Source: Asterias amurensis
Taxonomy: Eukaryota; Echinodermata; Asteroidea; Forcipulatida; Asteriidae
Length of the DNA stretch: 64,000 nt
Direction: 5' to 3'
Assembly: GCF_032118995.1 (NCBI RefSeq)
Contig: NC_092662.1
Span: 4,650,001 to 4,714,000, forward strand
The first letter of the stretch is position 1. Every line of letters starts with the position of its first letter. Below are positions 57,901 through 64,000 of the stretch, in pieces. A model generated the notes under the pieces. It saw only the letters and a program-made list of their open reading frames with translations, had not been told where the DNA came from and did not search any database. A program made the translations under genes and the position numbers.

Positions 57901-60900
57901 GTATGCCTGCGCTACAGCTAGCAACTGCTAGCCTATTCGAAGTCCTTGCAACAAATGGGGGGGGGGGGGGGCTACGGATATTATGACCATATTGCATTTA
58001 TGACCATGTGGCCAGATATCAAAAACCTGTTCAGCAGAATTGCTTATTAACGTTACCGGATCAATAAACGACGTAACCAGTCAAGGGACAGTGTCCAATA
58101 CAGTTGCCGGGCAACCTTTGTGTGCTCGTCCGTCAAAATAAAAAATACAATATTTTACTTCATAGGTCAATGCATTACCGTTTTAGGTACCTTGTGCACT
58201 TGGGCAATAGACGCCATAGCAACGCAAAATCACAGCAAAGGCATCTCCTTTTGAATATCTGTAACTTGAATCAGACAGTATTTTTAACTCCACGGTACGC
58301 CTAAAATGTTGTAGCGTTTTATTAATCTCATTTAGCCCAAACTGGCGCTCTTGCCCTAAATTGTATCTGCAAAGCCCACAACCCCCCCATTATAACCCAG
58401 GGACTTCCTTCCCGTCAAGCATTAGGAGCAGAGGAAGTCTGCACAACGAGATAACGCGCCGTCACAAACTGTAGATAGAACAAAAGTGGGACCGGAAAAA
58501 AAAATCCGAGATAAACAACTAAACGTTTATATAATTATTTCGCGAACGATGACAAGTCTATGATCAAGTGTACTTGTTGCGCGCGCCTTAGCATATAACG
58601 ACAATGAACTTGAGCTTATTGTTCTCATCACTGATCATATAGCTTTGTGACCATACTGCAATCAAACGTTTATTTTGCGCGAAATACTTTCTTTGTCTTT
58701 GTAGACATTTTCAGCGCTCTTGCTATACGTCGAGATATAAATAACTCTTTTTTGTCGATTACCCGATCAATGTCAAGCGACCAACACTTGAAATCTCACG
58801 ATCTAGGCTACTATTTGGATTTACAATGCATACAAATGTTATTTTGGCGATCTGACCCAGCCCAAGTCCGATACTTATATCAATATAGGACCTAACCCGC
58901 CCAAATCCCACCCAAACACTTTTAAAATGCAACGGTCATCGCTTTTCAGACGCACCCACACGACTAGACTGTTTTCAGCAGAATTACGATGGCAAATACG
59001 CCTCCAGCAGCATCGATTTTTGTTGTTTTGGTAAGAAAATTGTGATTTTTATAGAGCGCTGGTTATAATCAATGCAGTGTATAGTAAATGCAACAGATGG
59101 TTGGGCATTGGATTTGTATGAATATTTATATATGGGACTAATAATGAATAATGCATTATTATAATATATCACATGGTTGGCGTAGTTTTAGAGGGCGGTG
59201 ACCACGCAGCGGGACAGGGCATGGGGCCGAAGGAGGAGTACATGCAGCGTGCCCGGGCACCCAACACCGCCAATGAAGAAAAAAAAACAAAAAAACTAAC
59301 CCACTTGATTCATCATGTGCATTTTGGGAACTTGTTTTTAACATAAAATAAAGTGTCTCTCGCGCGCAAAAATCACTTTGTTTACTAATAATTATCGAAA
59401 ACCAGATTCACGCGCTCGCTTATCCAGGCAAAGGGGATTTCCTAATGACCCATTAAACCCCGCCCATTCTATCTAAATCCCGCCCATTTTATATGAATAT
59501 TCATTACTGTGCCGTCTTATCAATGACGGAACATCATTTTCTAATTAGCATTGCAACTTAGCTTTATGATAACTAAGTTGACTGTCGTTTAAATCGGGCA
59601 TTTTATATTTTCAACACCCGATTTGTTTTAGCCCCCCCTCTCTTTATGTAAACACAATATTTAATTGTTTTCTCTCCATTTTCTACCCTGTCATTTTGAC
59701 TGGTAGGCAAAGAAATATAAATCCATAACTTATCTACTTCTTGAGCAAATGGAAAACAAACTCAAACTTATCCAACTTACAACACGCAAATTAGTGAACA
59801 GAACAATGCAACTTACAAAAATAGTTCAAAATATATTGTAAAAAAACTGCCTCTGTAGCCATACAAAAACAATGTATGTTACAAATATAATCATTCTGGA
59901 AACCATTATAATATCATTATACAGTGCAAACTTGTAACCACAAGGCCACAAATTCACGAAGCCGGTAAGCAGTCAATGTTGCTTAGCATAAAAAACACCT
60001 GCTTAGCAGAAAGTGGTTACCATTCACCTTTAGGACTGATGACCAACTTTTCGTAATCTGCTAAGCAACATTTTGTGTTTAGCAGCTTTATAAAATTTGA
60101 CAATCTCAATCCAAGAATGCACTAGGTGTAGCAAATGAATACACTTGATCAATCATGGTATTTGAACAACTTAACTGCATTCAAACTATTTTTTGGGGAC
60201 AATCTCTTTTCTAAAACACACCCCATGCATTGGTGCCAAATCACTTTTTGTAGCATAAATATCAAACTGGGAGACAAGACACCAGACTTGATTCCTAACA
60301 ATAGCCTTTGATTATCTTTAGTCTGGGCCCCTTTAAAAGTATTCAAAATAGGAGACCAAAAGGTGGTCTTGTTGAAGTTTTGGAAAAATTTTGGAAATTT
60401 TCTGATGAGAATTGTTGCTAATTGTCGCCATCATCATTATCAATCAGGCTATTATTGAATAATTCAAGGGAAAAGTGACATCATCCATGTTATGAAAAAC
60501 CTCAACTACCTCTGGCCATTGACATTTTCCCTACGGTTCTTTCCCAAATCAATATTTTGTGGTTCTGATATGTTCAAACTCTCTGATACATTTCTGGTCA
60601 AAAGGCAAATGCAATCATAATTAACTTGATTAGAAACCAATTTGGCATACAACTGAACTTCAGTTCAATATACCAGGGCCCGATTTCATGGCTCTGCTTA
60701 CCACAGAATCACCTTTTTGTGCTTATTGTGCAAGCACTGAATTTCTGCGCTAGCTGTGTAAGCGATGAATGCCTAGCAAGGTGGAGTACGCACGTGCACA
60801 AGAAAAACCCCATTCTAACCCTTAAAATACGCTTGACATAAGTGTAGAATTCCCTCTTTCCATAAGCACAGATTCCATTTTTATGGTTAAGCAGAGCCAT

Positions 60901-61861
60901 GAAAAGATTTCTGTGTCAATAGAGGACACTGTTCACAATGCCCAGAACCATTTTATAAAGAGATTTTACCGTAAAATGTTACTATTTTTTGTATCAGGCA
61001 GTCGTTGATTATTAAAACCTCAGACTGAAAATCCCCCATGGTCTAAAATTGTAGACAATAATTACATGTGAACACTGCCCTCTATAAATATAGACAAAGC
61101 TATTTTTCCCCCCGTCTATAAAATATCCAGAGAGGCCAAATGACTTTGAAAGATTGATATAGTTTAGTTCTTATTTCTATATTAGAAGTTCTTGGGCGCA
61201 GTTTTTTCCATGGAAAACGGAGTAAAAAAACAAAACAAAAAAAACAAGTAGATGGAAAAAGAACTCCAAAATGTAGAAGTATGGTTGCAACAGTTATTGT
61301 TACTGTTATTAGTCCATGATTTGTCAAGTACTACGGTACTTCTCTGTATGTCACATTTGAAGATAAGAAATTCTCTTGTGGGTTTTCGAAGTTTGATCAC
61401 AGCAGGCATTCGGAACAGCTGTCTCTCTACGGAAGTCCCTCAATTGGCAATGAAGATTCCAGTTAGCAAACCATCACCACACGATTCTGACAATCTGTGG
61501 AATCTAGGCGTTCTTAGTAGTCGCAGGCTGAGCAGGGAATTCACAAATACGAGAAGGGGGGAATTTACTGGTTAGCACCTAAAGTTTAAACTGACGCAAA
61601 AACTGGATTTGGTACAGTACCCAGAAGTGCTCAGTGTGGATTCCTATGGCATGTGGTTAATAGGAACCAGCCTACTTTGACACAGAGCCTCAGTTGGAGT
61701 ACCAAAGATTCTATCCTCTGCAATAAGGAAGACACATCTGAACTTTGACAGCGCCTCAATTGGTTTTCACTGACTGGATGTCATCTGCATGGGCATCTAA
61801 TTGTGTATGTGGTTTTGCATCATTTGCATTCCTTCTGTAGGATTCTCCAATGTTCAAAAGC
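57901..61861. other. Intergenic with MITE remnants; right part probably the 3' UTR of PPP1R10
   Basis: No gene was recognised. Decayed family D-like palindromes lie at about 59950-60103 (GCTTAGCA words) and 60676-60904 (from GGGCCCGATTTCATGGCTCT to AGCAGAGCCATGAAA). A G-run of about 13 lies near 57957-57970. The 107-codon open frame on + at 61252-61575 has no splice or family support and is antisense to the probable PPP1R10 3' UTR. Confidence 0.45.
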
Positions 61862-64000
61862 TCATTCCGTTAACGGCGGTCCATTTACCCCCGGGTGGTA
61901 GAACTGGCAATTCACGGCCCTCTCACAGCCTCTAGGGGTCATGAAATGTCTGCAGACGGGCCGGGTAGAAAAACTCATTCCTGAGGGAGGGAAGGAAACA
62001 ACAGTGAAGTTTGAGGGTGTTGTTGAAAGGATCTTTCAAGTGGTGCTTTAAGTTAGAAAATAGGGGATCAAAATTTGCTCGTCTCGTGGACAATTCATCC
62101 ATATATACAGGAGGGGCTCTATGCATGTGTCTCAGTCACTAATGTTTTTTGTATAAATATATCAACAGCTTTCTCCAGAAGACAATCAGAGCATACTGAT
62201 CGAAACGTCGAGTTGAAACCAATGGTTCTTTTCAGAACCACCCCAACTCATCGAGAGATTTTCATTACATGGTGTTACCGCAAACTTTTCCATATCGTAT
62301 TCCCACCATGCAAAGTTTCAAATCCTATTTAGTTATCAAGGTGTTTTCACAAGAAAGTCTCATCCATCTATGTTTAGCGAGGTGACAGCGGGTAACACCA
62401 ACCACATCTCTGGCCGCAGCATGGTGAACGGACACCAACTCTCAGAAATCTAAGAACTGATTCACGCAGGAACCTGAGAAACAATTCATGCATGAATCGT
62501 TTCACAGATTCAACTGTTTTGATTGATTTCTAATGAACGAGGGATATTAAAACGAAATTAATTCACAGGATGCTTACTATTATAACCCTTTTTAAGACAA
62601 GCCTTGGGATAGAAATAACTAAAAATGCACTGAATAAAATATTGTTTAAAAGAAGTTGAGCACAATACCTCCTCCTCCCCTTCCTCGTCCACGTCCCCGT
62701 GGGCCTGCACCCCTGGGAGGACCTCTGGGTGGGCCCCTTGGACCCATGTCTGGTCCACCCGGTCCTGGAAACCGATGGGGTCCATTAGGGAATTGAGGTC
62801 CGTTATAGAACCCTCTGCCTGGTCCTGATAAAAAGAGAAAAATAGATAATATTAGTCTTATTATTTTCCTGCCCTGTGTCAATGGACCAATTAACTCCAT
62901 TAATAATAACATTCGTAAAACACTTTTTAAAAGGAAAAAAGCACTGATCAAAGAGAGAATTCATCGGGTAAAAGCAAGATGGCTAATGGGAAAAATCAAT
63001 GTACTATGGGAGTCTAGTACTTATTCGAACAGTAAGACCCAATATAGAGCGGAAGTTTGTTTCCTTCATGCGTTATCACAATGTTAACCAAAATGCTCGC
63101 AAAAATGCTTGAATACGCCCGAGACTTGCATGGTCTATTGTCGACATATTGAGTTTGCTCCATTTTCAAACTGAATTGAATATAATTGTGTCAAGCGGCG
63201 AAGAAAAGAGAAAACCCTTACCTGGAAACGGAGGTCGAACTCCACCACGACCCCTCATGGGGCCAGGACCATGGCCTGGGGGAGGGCCTCTTGGGCCCCA
63301 TCCTTCTGGGCCAAAGTTGGGTCCATCTGGACCAAAGTTGGGCCCATCTGGGCCAAAGCTGGGCCCATCTGGGCCAAAGTTGGGCCCATCTGGACCAAAG
63401 TTGGGCCCATCTGGACCAAAGTTGGGCCCCTCCGGGCCGAAGTTGGGCCCCTCTGGGCCGAAGTTGGGCCCACCTGCATGGTTGGGCTGTGGAGGACCAT
63501 GCAAAGACCCTGTGGATTAAGAACATTAGAGAGTGTTATTTCATCAGACCAAATAAACAATTGTTCACTTTTATGTAAAAGTTTCTGCAAAATAAATACA
63601 CTGTTTGAGTAGGCACACTGTTATGAGAGGACGGGGTGTGGATTTCATACCTGGTAGTTGGCTCTTGAACGGTTCCAGCATATCTCTGAGTTTATTCGTC
63701 AGTTCATCCTGGGACGGCTGGGCCTCACCGGGCTGATTACCCTACAAAAACAAACAAAATTGCGAATACTTAAATAATAATTTTTTTTTTTTTGCTAAAG
63801 CGCCTTTTCCCGAGATACACAGCGCAGAAGAAACTCAATAATTGAAGAGGTAGTTGTTAAGTTCTTTCTGAACTAAGAAATGGGGATTCAATTCCTGAGA
63901 GGAAGTTGTGGCAGATCATTCATGGCCCGACGCTAAAATCAATGGTCTTGGGCCTGCGGTCCAGTGTTATTATTGAACCCTGGATAAGTTAAGTTCTTAC
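61862..64000 (-). CDS. PPP1R10: PPP1R10 (PNUTS), C-terminal exons, runs off the window
   Basis: Nuclear PP1 regulatory subunit that works in transcription termination and chromatin complexes. Four exons are visible, in gene order: 63651-63741, 63222-63509, 62669-62824, 61862-61980; phases agree. The first reads [19 protein letters not shown]. The next two are Gly/Pro/Arg-rich, with a GPNFGPE/D heptapeptide repeat, then an RGG-type stretch ([11 protein letters not shown]). The last holds [20 protein letters not shown], a CCCH zinc finger of spacing C-x8-C-x5-C-x3-H, followed by [10 protein letters not shown] and the stop; this tail is the hallmark of PNUTS. The N-terminal TFIIS-like domain and the PP1-binding motif lie outside. 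The window ends in GTTCTTAC, which reads as a donor GTAAGAAC, so the next exon probably starts at the edge. Confidence 0.9.
63305..63472 (-). repeat. 21-bp coding tandem repeat in PPP1R10, eight units
   Basis: Eight in-frame units encode GPNFGPE or GPNFGPD, with one GPSFGPD. Third-position changes occur between units while the peptide is kept. Because the period is a multiple of three and lacks stops, four other reading frames stay open too and produce false open frames of 100-130 codons. Confidence 0.95.

Noticed and set aside
61252-61575. 107-codon plus-strand open frame
   Set aside because: Random composition, Leu run from a TTA/TTG repeat, no splice or family support, antisense to a probable 3' UTR.
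63149-63612. Open frames of 100-130 codons on both strands around 63.2-63.6 kb
   Set aside because: They are other frames of the 21-bp coding repeat in PPP1R10; only the GPNFGP frame fits the exon phases.

Overview
The window looks like nuclear DNA of an echinoderm, most likely a sea star. The evidence is AT-rich intron-bearing genes with metazoan splice sites, a (6-4) photolyase of animal type, a full golgin GM130 gene, and dense small palindromic DNA transposons and tRNA-derived SINEs. The species call is an inference; no rRNA, CRISPR or bacterial signal was seen.

Layout. 1-15.9 kb has no recognised gene. It holds two weak candidate coding loci (892-2290 on +, 14034-14537 on -), a decayed inverted duplication (about 4.96-8.06 kb) and a 93-bp minisatellite (9.54-11.79 kb). 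15965-20820 is one foldback-type DNA transposon: about 63-bp terminal inverted repeats, long inverted arms made of about 245-bp tandem repeats, and a perfect 9-bp target duplication. 21.1-29.0 kb on + is a complete (6-4) photolyase gene of ten coding exons (539 aa) with a probable non-coding first exon that carries a D-box/E-box pair. 29.0-37.8 kb is intergenic and repeat-rich, with a hairpin MITE cluster at 31.3-31.9 kb and a roughly 53-bp array at 32.2-33.3 kb. 37853-56245 on - is GOLGA2 (GM130), 24 coding exons and about 992 aa, with introns full of mobile elements: a 1.58-kb hAT-like element, a five-copy SINE array, and nested MITEs. 56.2-61.9 kb is intergenic plus a probable 3' UTR. 61862 to the window edge on - is the C-terminal part of PPP1R10 (PNUTS), ending in a CCCH zinc finger.

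The three genes do not form a pathway: one repairs UV damage, one tethers vesicles at the cis-Golgi, one is a nuclear PP1 regulator. Exon models were built by hand from splice sites, phase and similarity to remembered family sequences; no database search or alignment was run. The most notable points are the foldback element, the possible light-responsive module and PCNA-binding-like tail of the photolyase, and an unresolved reading-frame conflict in the penultimate GOLGA2 exon.
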